Assembly: GCA_026392155.1 (NCBI GenBank)
Contig: JAPLCP010000194.1
Span: 1-37,677, forward strand
Direction: 5' to 3'
DNA: 37,677 nt
DNA from: Armatimonadota bacterium
Lineage (GTDB): Bacteria; Armatimonadota; Armatimonadia; Armatimonadales; Armatimonadaceae
Below, one piece after another: positions 1-6,836 of the stretch (its first letter is position 1; each line of letters starts with the position of its first letter). The notes below the pieces were generated by a model, which searched no databases, had not been told where the DNA came from, and worked only from the letters and a program-made list of their open reading frames with translations. The position numbers and the translations under genes were made by a program.

Positions 1-339
1 CAAGTGCCCGGTCTTCTGGTTATCAAAGAAGCGAAACGAGAGTTTTTGCAGATGATCGAAGATGCGCCGCCGTAGCTCGGTCTCGATCGAGATTCCCAGC
101 ACGTGCCCCCAGTAGTTCACGACATACTGAAGCCCCGTGTTCACCAAGTAGATCATCAGTAGCCCGACCGCGGCGCTGAGAATCAGCCCCCAGTTGGAGC
201 TAGGCAGGAGCTTGTCCACGAAGTACTTCACGGCCAGCGGGAACGCCAGCTCCAGCAGCCCCGAGATCACGGCGCAGGAAAAATCAATCAGAAACAGGCG
301 GCGGTGGGGGCGGTAGTAGGAAAAAAACTCACGAAGCAT
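1..339 (-). CDS. ABC exporter, N-terminal transmembrane part (cut by window edge)
   Basis: Translating the minus strand from ATG at 339-337 gives 113 residues open to the window edge, starting MLREFFSYYRPHRRLFLIDF. Hydrophobic helices follow at about residues 15-40 and 52-75, then an intracellular-loop-like stretch ending ELRRRIFDHLQKLSFRFFDN at about residues 88-107. This is the typical start of a fused MsbA/BmrA-like ABC exporter, where the 'LRRRIFDHLQKL.FRFFD' coupling loop is conserved. The ATPase domain would lie outside the window, so the substrate cannot be named. No Shine-Dalgarno sequence precedes the start; a TATGAA hexamer lies 6 nt upstream (see the leaderless finding). The gene is divergent from the acyltransferase at 749. 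Confidence 0.8.
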   Translation of the reverse strand, partial: MLREFFSYYRPHRRLFLIDFSCAVISGLLELAFPLAVKYFVDKLLPSSNWGLILSAAVGLLMIYLVNTGLQYVVNYWGHVLGISIETELRRRIFDHLQKLSFRFFDNQKTGHL

Positions 340-748
340 AACCTATTCATACCGTCGCGAGCACGATCAGTTCCCTATATGTTGTATTGCCAGTGAGTCG
401 GTTGCGCCGAAGGTCTTCAGAAGCTCTGCTTCACAGTGTACTTCCTTCTGCGTGCCCCGCGTTATTACGCCCGGAAGCCGCGCCCGGAGTGCTTGAAGCT
501 CAGGGAGGGAGAGTTGGCGAATCTCGCGCAGGTTTGTGGAAACTCAATCATGAGCGAATTGTAGGCCATCTCTCCGGGTTCGTACCACTCACCCACCTCC
601 CTTCCCCGGAAAGCTCCTTCGTCGCGGGAAGGAAGGCCGCATCTCCTCTATCCCCTCTTCCCAACGAGGAACGAGTGTGGGGGGAAGAGGGGACGGAGCG
701 AGCTTGCGAGCATCCTGGGGAGATGGCCCGAAGGGGCTATAATAATCC
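340..748. other. Divergent intergenic region with inverted repeats
   Basis: About 410 bases lie between two divergent genes. No ORF with convincing coding character was found. The left end carries the -10-like TATGAA of the minus-strand ABC gene (346-351) and the right end the TATAAT of the plus-strand acyltransferase (738-743). The middle holds a perfect 12-bp inverted repeat, TCCCCTCTTCCC at 651-662 and GGGAAGAGGGGA at 682-693, with a 19-nt loop. A weaker pyrimidine/purine pair lies just before it at about 598-636. This resembles the C-rich/G-rich palindromes found elsewhere in the window but lacks their core, so membership is doubtful. Confidence 0.5.
738..743 (+). promoter_or_regulatory. 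-10 box TATAAT directly before the acyltransferase start
   Basis: A perfect TATAAT ends 5 nt before the ATG at 749. Transcription would start at or next to the A of ATG, giving a leaderless mRNA. No clear -35 hexamer is visible at the usual distance, and no Shine-Dalgarno sequence is present. Confidence 0.55.
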
Positions 749-2017
749 ATGTCGTCTGATTCCTCTGAGATCATTGTCCCGGGGCGCGCTGACTTTATCG
801 CCGCCAAGCCGACGCCCTCGGTGATCCGGGTGGCGCAGAAGTGCAGCAACACGATTGTGGGCGTGCTGGGCATCAGTGGCGTGGACTACGATCAAGACGA
901 ATTAGAGCGGTTTCGGGCGCTCTCGGGGGAGCGCGTCTTGCTGACGCCCAACCACCCGACGAACTCTGATCCGGCACTGCTCTTTCATCTCTCCGCACAG
1001 GTCAAGCAGACCTTCCATTTCCTTGCCTGCCGCGAGGCCTTCGATGCGTGTTTGGGGCTCTGGGGGCACCTCATCAAGCGGCTCGGGGCGCACTCGGTGA
1101 TCCGGGGAACGGCAGACCGTGCGAGCTTCCGCGCCACCCGTGAGCTGCTCGCCAGCCACGCCAGCAAGCTGGTGATCTTCCCCGAGGGCGAGGTCTACTC
1201 CCAGAACGACACGCTCCTGCCCTTTCACGACGGCGTCTTTCAGCTCGCGTTCTGGGCGCTGGAAGACGCGCGCAAGGACGATGAGACGGCCAATCTCTTT
1301 ATCCAGCCCGTGGCGCTGAAGTACAAGTTCACCACCGACATGCGCCTGCCGATTCTCTTCTCCCTCAACCGGCTGGAGCACTTCACCGGCTCCCCGATTC
1401 CAAGCGATGCGGGCACCTACGAGCGCCTGCGTGGGATTGGGTTTGCCATGTTGCGCTCGCTGGAGAAAGAGTACCGCTTGCCGTCGCCCAAAGATAAAGA
1501 CGACGATTTAGAGTCGGACTTCACCCCCCGGCTCACGGCGATCAAGGAGGCGATCTTGCAGCGCGTCGCGCTGGCGGCGGGAATCCCTGACCCACGCGGC
1601 GAGACGCTTCCTGAGCGCATGCGGACACTCATTCACGCCATTGAGATCGTCACTCGGGACGAGCACGATCTCTCTGTAAAGACGCCCTACGACACTGAGC
1701 TGCGCCGCCTGCAGCGCGAGCGTGCCCGACCCCTCCTGCGTGATCTGGACCGCATCGCCAACTGGATCGCGGTCTACGATGGCTACGTCCGAGAAGACCC
1801 CACTCCGGAGCGCCTCTTTGACATGCTGGTTCGTCTGGAGCGTGAGTGCTTTGGCAAGTCTCTGCTCACCGGCCCCCGCCGCGCCCGCGTCCGCCTGCCG
1901 GAGCCCATCAACCTAGGAGACCGACTCGCCGCCTACAAAGCCGCCCGCCGCGCCGAGGTACGTGCGGTTGCCAAAGAAGCCGAAAAGCGCATCTTCACTG
2001 AGCTACGGAGCAGCTAG
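749..2017 (+). CDS. PlsC-like lysophospholipid/glycerolipid acyltransferase
   Basis: The protein has 422 residues. The N-terminal half carries the acyltransferase signature: an HX4D motif in NHPTNSDP (H69, D74) and an FPEG motif (about 144-147). Both are hallmarks of the LPLAT/PlsC family, which transfers acyl chains to lysophosphatidic acid or related acceptors at the membrane. The protein is longer than a classical PlsC (about 240 residues). Its C-terminal part (about 230-422) is charged, helical and unassigned. No obvious transmembrane helix is present, so membrane association would be peripheral. The start at 749 is supported by the TATAAT 5 nt upstream and a conserved-looking N-terminus. 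The decayed gene at 2018 begins immediately after the stop. The exact acceptor substrate is not evident. Confidence 0.8.
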   Translation: MSSDSSEIIVPGRADFIAAKPTPSVIRVAQKCSNTIVGVLGISGVDYDQDELERFRALSGERVLLTPNHPTNSDPALLFHLSAQVKQTFHFLACREAFDACLGLWGHLIKRLGAHSVIRGTADRASFRATRELLASHASKLVIFPEGEVYSQNDTLLPFHDGVFQLAFWALEDARKDDETANLFIQPVALKYKFTTDMRLPILFSLNRLEHFTGSPIPSDAGTYERLRGIGFAMLRSLEKEYRLPSPKDKDDDLESDFTPRLTAIKEAILQRVALAAGIPDPRGETLPERMRTLIHAIEIVTRDEHDLSVKTPYDTELRRLQRERARPLLRDLDRIANWIAVYDGYVREDPTPERLFDMLVRLERECFGKSLLTGPRRARVRLPEPINLGDRLAAYKAARRAEVRAVAKEAEKRIFTELRSS

Positions 2018-2630
2018 GTGAAGCGACAAAAGCAGCAACTTGCTGGTAACGATATTCATAGTGTAATGGTCTGGTACTCACAGCGGTTGCGCCAAGTAGT
2101 GTGGTGCCAGCGAGTCACTCTCGGTGTAGGGATGCTCTTTATGGGGGGGCTTCTATCTTTTTGTCCAGGGTAAGTATGGCGAATCGCGTTTCGTTAACCT
2201 CTTCTTGACCTTATGTCTCATAGGGATTATCGTCGGGTTGAGCTTGGCGGTGCTTCGTGTTTTGCGAAAATTCCTCATTGTTCGGACATTACACGAGCTA
2301 CGGGATAAGCAACTTCTCGCCAGCGCAGAGTGGCCTTAAGCACTCCCAAAACTGATCGCATTGTTGGAGCAAATTGGGGGCTGGCCAAGCAACGAGCCGC
2401 TGTGGCTTTGGTGGTGGCGAACGAGTCAGCCCATTCTCATCCGCTGGCTTCCTCGATTGCAGCCCGGCGAACTTGGGGCTCGCGAGTGTCGGACGCTTCG
2501 CAGGCTGTTGGGCTTCAATCAACTCTATGAGGACTTGCAGGTGGCGATTCTTCTAGCACTGGGAACGGCGCGGGACTGTCTGCGGGAGCTGGGCGAGCCT
2601 GTGTCCCGCCGGTTGGAGCGGCGGGACTAG
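2018..2630 (+). pseudogene. Decayed membrane-protein gene (frameshift plus internal stop)
   Basis: A GTG at 2018 abuts the upstream TAG, with GGAG at 2006-2009 as a possible ribosome binding site. The frame reads into a hydrophobic helix and hits TAA at 2171-2173. Removing one G from the G7 run at 2143-2149 restores an open frame with two hydrophobic segments (about residues 35-55 and 64-85) and a charged tail ending at TAA 2337-2339. The same frame then stays open to TAG at 2628-2630 and encodes a leucine-rich, HEAT-like helical stretch (LIALLEQIGG... LLALGTARDCLREL). The simplest reading is one protein of about 200 residues broken by a +1 insertion and a nonsense codon. Alternatives are two small genes, or a sequencing error in the G run for the first break. 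The family is not recognised. The 3' end overlaps a REP-like hairpin. Confidence 0.5.
2603..2627 (+). repeat. REP-like hairpin, family 2, copy A
   Basis: A perfect 9-bp stem GTCCCGCCG / CGGCGGGAC surrounds the loop GTTGGAG. It overlaps the last codons of the decayed gene. Copy B lies about 100 bp downstream in inverted orientation, and copy C is at 16620-16642. Confidence 0.75.
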
Positions 2631-2730
2631 AGAGCTAAAGCTACGAAGGCCGCTTCGGGCCATCCCGAATTTTCTGGGCCGGGTATCCTTTAGAGGGGGG
2701 CTTTGTAGCGGAGCCTGCGACGCTCTTTAG

Positions 2731-2753
2731 TCCCGCCGCTCCAACCGGCGGGA
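2731..2753 (-). repeat. REP-like hairpin, family 2, copy B (inverted)
   Basis: This is the reverse complement of copy A over at least 23 bp (TCCCGCCG, loop CTCCAAC, CGGCGGGA), and the flanking TAG before it is also shared. Together, copies A and B bracket about 100 bp (2628-2730) with partly complementary ends (AGAGCTAAAGCTACGAAGGC versus GCGGAGCCTGCGACGCTCTT), an arrangement like a REPIN or a small MITE. Confidence 0.7.
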
Positions 2754-2786
2754 TAGGGGGGCGGAACTTTCACTATCGTTATAGGG

Positions 2787-2816
2787 TTATAGTACCGATT
2801 ATCCGTGGGGTATAAT
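2787..2816 (+). promoter_or_regulatory. Promoter of the pyruvate dehydrogenase operon
   Basis: A perfect TATAAT lies at 2811-2816, with a weak TTATAG at 2787-2792 as the -35 (spacer 18). The transcript leader (about 2823-2863) contains a short GC hairpin (GGGCGGGGA..TCCGCCCC, 2822-2839). AAGGAG at 2845-2850 is 13 nt before the pdhA ATG, which is unusually far. Confidence 0.6.
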
Positions 2817-2863
2817 GGGCCGGGCGGGGACTCCGCCCCCTGGCAAGGAGACTGTTTTATAAG

Positions 2864-3868
2864 ATGGCAAAGGGCCAGACGGCTGCGCTAGACGCGGCCA
2901 AGTACCGCCGGTTCTATGAGCAAATGGTGCACATCCGTGAGTTTGAAGAGGAGTGTCTGCGGGCATTCCAGCGCGGAGGACATGGCATCGGAGGCTACCT
3001 GCACCTCTACTCAGGTGAAGAAGCTATTGCCGTAGGAATCATTGGCGCACTCGATCAAGCGGCAGGCGACTGTTTTATCGGTCACTACCGCGACCATGCG
3101 TACGCACTCGCAGCAGGTTCCCCCCCCGGCCCCGTGATGGCGGAGATCTGTGGTAAGTACGATGGCTGCTCAAAAGGCAAGGGCGGCTCGATGCATATCT
3201 GTGATGCAGAGCGCGGCTTTTTTGGCGGCTACGGCATTGTCGGTGGCAACGTCCCGATCGCGCTGGGCTTGGGCTACGCGCTCAAGTACCGCCAGCAACC
3301 CGCCGTTGCGGTCTGCTTCTTTGGCGATGGCTCCATGAACCAGGGCGCTTTCCACGAGACCCTGAACATGGCGCAGCTCTACAAAGTCCCCGTGATGTTT
3401 GTTCTGGAGAACAATGGCTACGCGATGGGCACCAGTATCGAGCGCTCCCATGCCAACACCGATCTGACGGATCGTGTGAGCAGCTACAACATGAACCGCA
3501 AGAAAATTGACGGCCAGAATATCGTCACCGTGCATGAAGAGGTCAGCCAGATCGTCGCGGACATGAAGAAGAACCCCGCCCCGTTCTTTCTGGAGTGCGA
3601 TACCTATCGCTTCCACGGGCACGGTGCCGCCGACGAGGCAAAACAGACCGTGGTCTACCGGACGAGAGCTGAGATTGAGGCCGCAAAAGCAAACCGTGAC
3701 CCGATTGCTATCGCTGCTGAGATCTTGCTGGCCGAAGGGATTCTTACCGAAGACGACATTCAGAGCATCCATGATGAGGGTGTGCGAATCGCCAAAGAGG
3801 CCGTGCAGTTCTCCGACGATTCCCCGGTTCCCCCTGCTGACGAGCTACTAAAGGATGTCTACGCATAA
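2864..3868 (+). CDS. pdhA: Pyruvate dehydrogenase E1 component, alpha subunit
   Basis: The protein has 334 residues, the normal length for the alpha subunit of heterotetrameric alpha-ketoacid dehydrogenase E1. The thiamine diphosphate-binding motif runs from GDGSMNQG (about 154-161) to LENNGYAMGT (181-190). An N-terminal region with YxHLYxGEEA (about 45-53) and the KGGSMH loop (106-111), typical of PdhA, are present. It decarboxylates pyruvate and passes the acetyl group to the lipoyl arm of E2. The gene overlaps pdhB by one base (TAATG), indicating translational coupling. Branched-chain E1 alpha is the main alternative. The KGKGGSMH loop and overall sequence favour pyruvate, but substrate is an inference. 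Confidence 0.92.
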   Translation: MAKGQTAALDAAKYRRFYEQMVHIREFEEECLRAFQRGGHGIGGYLHLYSGEEAIAVGIIGALDQAAGDCFIGHYRDHAYALAAGSPPGPVMAEICGKYDGCSKGKGGSMHICDAERGFFGGYGIVGGNVPIALGLGYALKYRQQPAVAVCFFGDGSMNQGAFHETLNMAQLYKVPVMFVLENNGYAMGTSIERSHANTDLTDRVSSYNMNRKKIDGQNIVTVHEEVSQIVADMKKNPAPFFLECDTYRFHGHGAADEAKQTVVYRTRAEIEAAKANRDPIAIAAEILLAEGILTEDDIQSIHDEGVRIAKEAVQFSDDSPVPPADELLKDVYA

Positions 3869-4884
3869 TGGCAAAACTACGCTACATTGATGCTTTGGCG
3901 CAGGGCATTCGTGAGGAAATGCGCCGTGACCCCCGTGTCTTTCTGGTGGGCGAGGAAGTCGCACAGTACCAGGGGACACTTGAGCTCTCGAAGGGCTTTT
4001 TAGAGGAGTTTGGGCCTCTGCGAGTGGTGGATACCCCCATCTCGGAGGTCGGGATTGTCGGTCTGGGAATTGGCTCCGCGATGGCGGGTCTGCGCCCCAT
4101 CTGCGAGATGATGCGCATGGACTTCGCCACGCCCGCCTACGACCAGATCGTCCAGCACGCCGCCAAGATTCGTTACATGTTTGGTGGCCAGTTCCAGGTG
4201 CCCATGGTCATCCGTGGTCCCAGCGGTGTCGGCTTGCAGCTCTCTGCCCAGCACTCGCAGGCCATTGAGGTGCTCTTTGCCCACGTTCCCGGTCTGAAAG
4301 TCGTTGTCCCAGCGACTCCCGCGGACGCCAAGGGGCTGATGATCTCGGCGATCCGGGACAATAACCCGGTGATGGTCTTTGAGTCGCTGCGCATGTACTT
4401 CACCAAGCCCGATGAGCTTGAAGCCATCCAGCCTGGCCTCAGTGAAGTGCCCGACGATCCTGATTTCTCGGTGCCTATCGGCGAGGCAAAAGTCCTGCGC
4501 AAAGGCAAAGATATCACCCTCGTGGCCTACTCCTGGATGACCATTCAGGCACTGAAAGCCGCCAATGCGCTCGCAAAAGAGGGTATCTCTGCCGAGGTGA
4601 TTGACCTGCGCTCCCTCCTGCCGCTCGACATGAACACGGTGTTGGCCTCAATCAAGAAGACCCATCGCGCTGTGGTCATTCAAGAGCAGTGGCCCCTCTA
4701 TGGCTGTGCCGCAGAGATCTCCGCCCAGATCGCCGAGCGTGCGTTCTATGACCTAGACGCACCCGTTCTGCGTGTGACGGGAGCCTTTGTGCCGATGCCC
4801 TACGCCAAGAACCTTGAAAATCTCGCCTTCCCAACGGAAGTGGATATTGTCGCGGCGGCAAAACGTAGCCTGGGAGGCAAGTAA
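3868..4884 (+). CDS. pdhB: Pyruvate dehydrogenase E1 component, beta subunit
   Basis: The protein has 338 residues, full length for E1 beta (transketolase pyrimidine-binding plus C-terminal domains). The N-terminal part has GEEVAQYQG (about 27-35), VDTPISEVGIVGLGIGSAM and the GPSGVG..LSAQHSQ stretch that is highly conserved in PdhB. The C-terminal domain includes VIDLRSLLPLD and EQWPLYG. It forms the alpha2beta2 E1 with PdhA. The ATG at 3868 overlaps the pdhA stop (TAATG), and pdhC starts 3 bases after its stop, so the three genes form one operon. Confidence 0.92.
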   Translation: MAKLRYIDALAQGIREEMRRDPRVFLVGEEVAQYQGTLELSKGFLEEFGPLRVVDTPISEVGIVGLGIGSAMAGLRPICEMMRMDFATPAYDQIVQHAAKIRYMFGGQFQVPMVIRGPSGVGLQLSAQHSQAIEVLFAHVPGLKVVVPATPADAKGLMISAIRDNNPVMVFESLRMYFTKPDELEAIQPGLSEVPDDPDFSVPIGEAKVLRKGKDITLVAYSWMTIQALKAANALAKEGISAEVIDLRSLLPLDMNTVLASIKKTHRAVVIQEQWPLYGCAAEISAQIAERAFYDLDAPVLRVTGAFVPMPYAKNLENLAFPTEVDIVAAAKRSLGGK

Positions 4885-4887
4885 GCG

Positions 4888-6240
4888 ATGGCAGCGATCA
4901 TCATGCCCAAGATGGGCGATGCAATGGAGGCGGGCGTCATTGTCCAGTTCCTCAAAAAAGTCGGTGATACGGTAGTCGCAGACGATGCGGTGTTCGAGAT
5001 CGAGACCGATAAGTCGAATGTGGAGGTGCCCGCAGGTGAGGCCGGGGTTGTCCATCAGATCCTCGCCGCCCCGGGCGCTGAGGTCAAGGTCGGTGATCCG
5101 GTTGTGATTATCGGCCAAGGCGCACCGCCCGCAGGAGGCAGCGCACCCGTTGCCGCCACTCCGGTTGTGGCATCCCCCGCCGCTGAGACGGCGACTGGGC
5201 ACCCCCTGGGTACGGTAAGCGAAGAGGTTAAATCTGTGTCGGTTGCGGCACCGGTTGTCGTGGTAACGGATCCCGCCAAACCCTACGGCGATAGCTACGT
5301 TGGCCAATTGCCCGAGGGACTCGGCGGCTCGGCATCGGTTCTGAGCGATCCCATCGAACTCGAAGGCTCCCCCAATCTTGGGGGCGGGGGGGGCGGTGAC
5401 ACTCGGGTCAAGGCCTCGCCTCTGGCCCGTGCGATTGCGGCAGCCAAGGGCGTCAACCTGGCGAGTATCAGCGCTGCGGGAACCATCACGGCAGCGGATG
5501 TTGAGGCGGCGGCTAAAACCTCTGGCTCTCCCAATCTTGGGGGCGCGATTGCCGATGAGGTCGAGGTGCAGTCCTACAACGGCATGCGTAAGACCATCGC
5601 GCGGCGCCTCACGGAGAGCAAGCAGCAGATCCCACACTTCTATGTCACCGTCGAGGTGGACATGGAAGCGCTTCTCACGCTACGCGAGCAAGTGAACGCA
5701 AGCGGCGGCGCGGTGAAGGTCTCCGTCAACGACTGTCTGCTCAAGGCCGTTTCTGTGGCCCTGCTCGCTGCGCCTAACGTCAACTCCAAGTTCGACGACA
5801 ACAAGCGCTTGGTGAGTAAGAACCACCATATCGGCTTTGGAGTCGCGCTTGAGGATGGCTTGATTGTTCCTGTGGTGCGCAATGTGCAGGCCCTGAGCCT
5901 GCGCCAGGTCGCCGCTGCGAGCAAGCCGCTGATCGAGAAGGCACGCGCCGGGAAGCTCCAGCCCGCGGACTACATGGGCGGGACGTTCACCATCTCCAAC
6001 CTGGGAGCGGTCGCGGAGGTTGAGAACTTCGCTGCGATTGTGAATCCGGGCGAGGGCGCGATCTTGGCCGTGTCGAGCACGCGCACGGTAGCCGCCGTGG
6101 TGAACGGACAGGTCGTGCCGCGCAAGCGCATGAAAGTCACCCTCTCCGCCGACCACCGTGTGGTAGATGGAGCCGATGGCGCGGCGTTCCTTGGGGCGCT
6201 GAAGAAAGCTATCGAGAACCCTCTGGAGCTGCTTCTGTAA
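4888..6240 (+). CDS. pdhC: Dihydrolipoamide acetyltransferase, E2 of pyruvate dehydrogenase
   Basis: The protein has 450 residues. In order it has one lipoyl domain (about 1-77, lipoylated lysine K42 in ETDKSNVEV), an alanine/proline/valine-rich linker, a peripheral-subunit-binding domain (about 174-207), a second linker, and the catalytic acyltransferase domain (about 228-450) with the DHRVVDGA motif (H423, D427). It accepts acetyl groups from E1 and transfers them to CoA. Both linkers flanking the subunit-binding domain contain the same peptide GSPNLGG (about 160-166 and 213-219). Each copy is encoded by a 22-base palindromic repeat (5365-5386 and 5524-5545). No E3 (lipoamide dehydrogenase) gene follows, so E3 must be elsewhere. 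Confidence 0.9.
   Translation: MAAIIMPKMGDAMEAGVIVQFLKKVGDTVVADDAVFEIETDKSNVEVPAGEAGVVHQILAAPGAEVKVGDPVVIIGQGAPPAGGSAPVAATPVVASPAAETATGHPLGTVSEEVKSVSVAAPVVVVTDPAKPYGDSYVGQLPEGLGGSASVLSDPIELEGSPNLGGGGGGDTRVKASPLARAIAAAKGVNLASISAAGTITAADVEAAAKTSGSPNLGGAIADEVEVQSYNGMRKTIARRLTESKQQIPHFYVTVEVDMEALLTLREQVNASGGAVKVSVNDCLLKAVSVALLAAPNVNSKFDDNKRLVSKNHHIGFGVALEDGLIVPVVRNVQALSLRQVAAASKPLIEKARAGKLQPADYMGGTFTISNLGAVAEVENFAAIVNPGEGAILAVSSTRTVAAVVNGQVVPRKRMKVTLSADHRVVDGADGAAFLGALKKAIENPLELLL
5365..5386 (+). repeat. Palindromic element in frame in pdhC, copy 1
   Basis: The core is CCCCCAA-TC-TTGGGGG (5369-5384), a 7-bp perfect stem with a 2-nt loop. It encodes GSPNLGG in the linker before the subunit-binding domain and is followed by a G-rich tail (5386-5396). 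It matches copy 2 at 21 of 22 positions. Confidence 0.8.
5524..5545 (+). repeat. Palindromic element in frame in pdhC, copy 2
   Basis: This is the same 22 bases as copy 1 with one change (CTCTCCC instead of CTCCCCC). The core stem is CCCAA-TC-TTGGG (5530-5541). It encodes GSPNLGG in the linker after the subunit-binding domain, in the same reading frame as copy 1. Confidence 0.8.
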
Positions 6241-6635
6241 TGCACAAGGCACTTACCAACAAGCCGGTATTCGATGTCGACAAAGCCCTCTGGCGGATGC
6301 GGGAGTGGAAATCACTCCCCACTCCGCCGGGGATGGACCGGATCGTCGTGGAGTGGTGCGTCACCTACGGCCCGAAGGTATTTATCTATCCCGCCGTCAA
6401 GCGCATCCTGGGCTTCGATACCTGCGAAGGCTACGGCGATGGGACGTCGGATGAGCGCTGGGCGGACTTGCTGGAGTTTGAGTACGTCCCGCAGGTCGTG
6501 AAAGCCCTTGAAGACGCGGGTTACCGGGTGCAGACCATCTGCGCCGACCAGCGCCCCGTCCAGGCGATGCGCCAGCGCCGCCGCGACACCGAGAAGCTCG
6601 CCGCCTCGCGCGGTGCGCATCACGCGCACCACTAA
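6240..6635 (+). CDS. Conserved-looking small protein of the pdh operon, function unknown
   Basis: The protein has 131 residues with no signal peptide or membrane helix. The start ATG overlaps the pdhC stop (TAATG), so it is translationally coupled to the E2 gene, and the operon terminator follows 17 bases after its stop. Its features are a central aromatic/acidic stretch (VVEWCVTYGPKVFIYPAVKR, about residues 35-54; FDTCEGYGDGTSDERWADLL), a helical segment (VPQVVKALEDAGYRVQ) and a C-terminal tail ending HHAHH. No family is recognised. Its position suggests a role linked to the dehydrogenase complex, but this is inference only. Confidence 0.75.
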   Translation: MHKALTNKPVFDVDKALWRMREWKSLPTPPGMDRIVVEWCVTYGPKVFIYPAVKRILGFDTCEGYGDGTSDERWADLLEFEYVPQVVKALEDAGYRVQTICADQRPVQAMRQRRRDTEKLAASRGAHHAHH

Positions 6636-6652
6636 CGGCCCGGCTAAAATAT

Positions 6653-6692
6653 AAAACGCCTCGCGCCTCTTTGGAGACGCGGGGCGTTTTTG
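6653..6692 (+). terminator. Rho-independent terminator of the pdh operon
   Basis: The outer arms AAAACGCC (6653-6660) and GGCGTTTT (6683-6690) enclose an inner CGC..CTC/GAG..GCG stem with loop TTTG, followed by T and GTGTTT. The strong stem with A and T flanks could work in both directions. Confidence 0.8.
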
Positions 6693-6721
6693 TGTTTGGG
6701 GGGTTCGGGTGGGGCAAACGC

Positions 6722-6757
6722 AAAAAGCCCCACACTCCATAAAGAGCGCAGGGCTTT
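6722..6757 (-). terminator. Terminator of groES-groEL
   Basis: On the minus strand AAAGCCC (6757-6751) pairs with GGGCTTT (6731-6725), with an inner CTC/GAG pair and loop TTTATG. A run of T (CTTTTTG) follows. It lies about 80 bases after the groEL stop, beyond a palindromic element. Confidence 0.75.
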
Positions 6758-6774
6758 CTTAATCTCCCCTCCTT

Positions 6775-6836
6775 TTCCCCTTCCTCCCAGGATTGGGAGG
6801 AGGGGGCGGGGGAGGAGGGCTCCCCGGAGGAGGGCT
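6775..6836 (-). repeat. Palindromic element starting at the groEL stop codon
   Basis: On the minus strand the groEL stop TAG is directly followed by CCCTCCTCCGGGG, then AGCCCTCCTCC, C-rich spacer, and the core CCTCCCA-ATCC-TGGGAGG (6800-6783). This core, including the ATCC loop, is identical to the one inside glgB at 35073-35090. The AG of the TAG stop belongs to the repeat unit AGCCCTCCTCC, the same junction as after the DUF1559 gene. Confidence 0.75.

Noticed and set aside
387-824. 145-residue plus-strand frame before the acyltransferase
   Set aside because: Overlaps the better supported acyltransferase start in another frame, spans hairpins, and is composition driven (Arg/Pro/Ser/Leu).
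2863-2864. Strong Shine-Dalgarno for pdhA
   Set aside because: AAGGAG is present but 13 nt away, too far for a normal site; noted as unusual rather than annotated as a regular site.
4753-5637. 294-residue open frame on the minus strand antisense to pdhB/pdhC
   Set aside because: It lies fully opposite strongly conserved PdhB and PdhC domains and has no recognisable motif or ribosome binding site; a codon-composition shadow.
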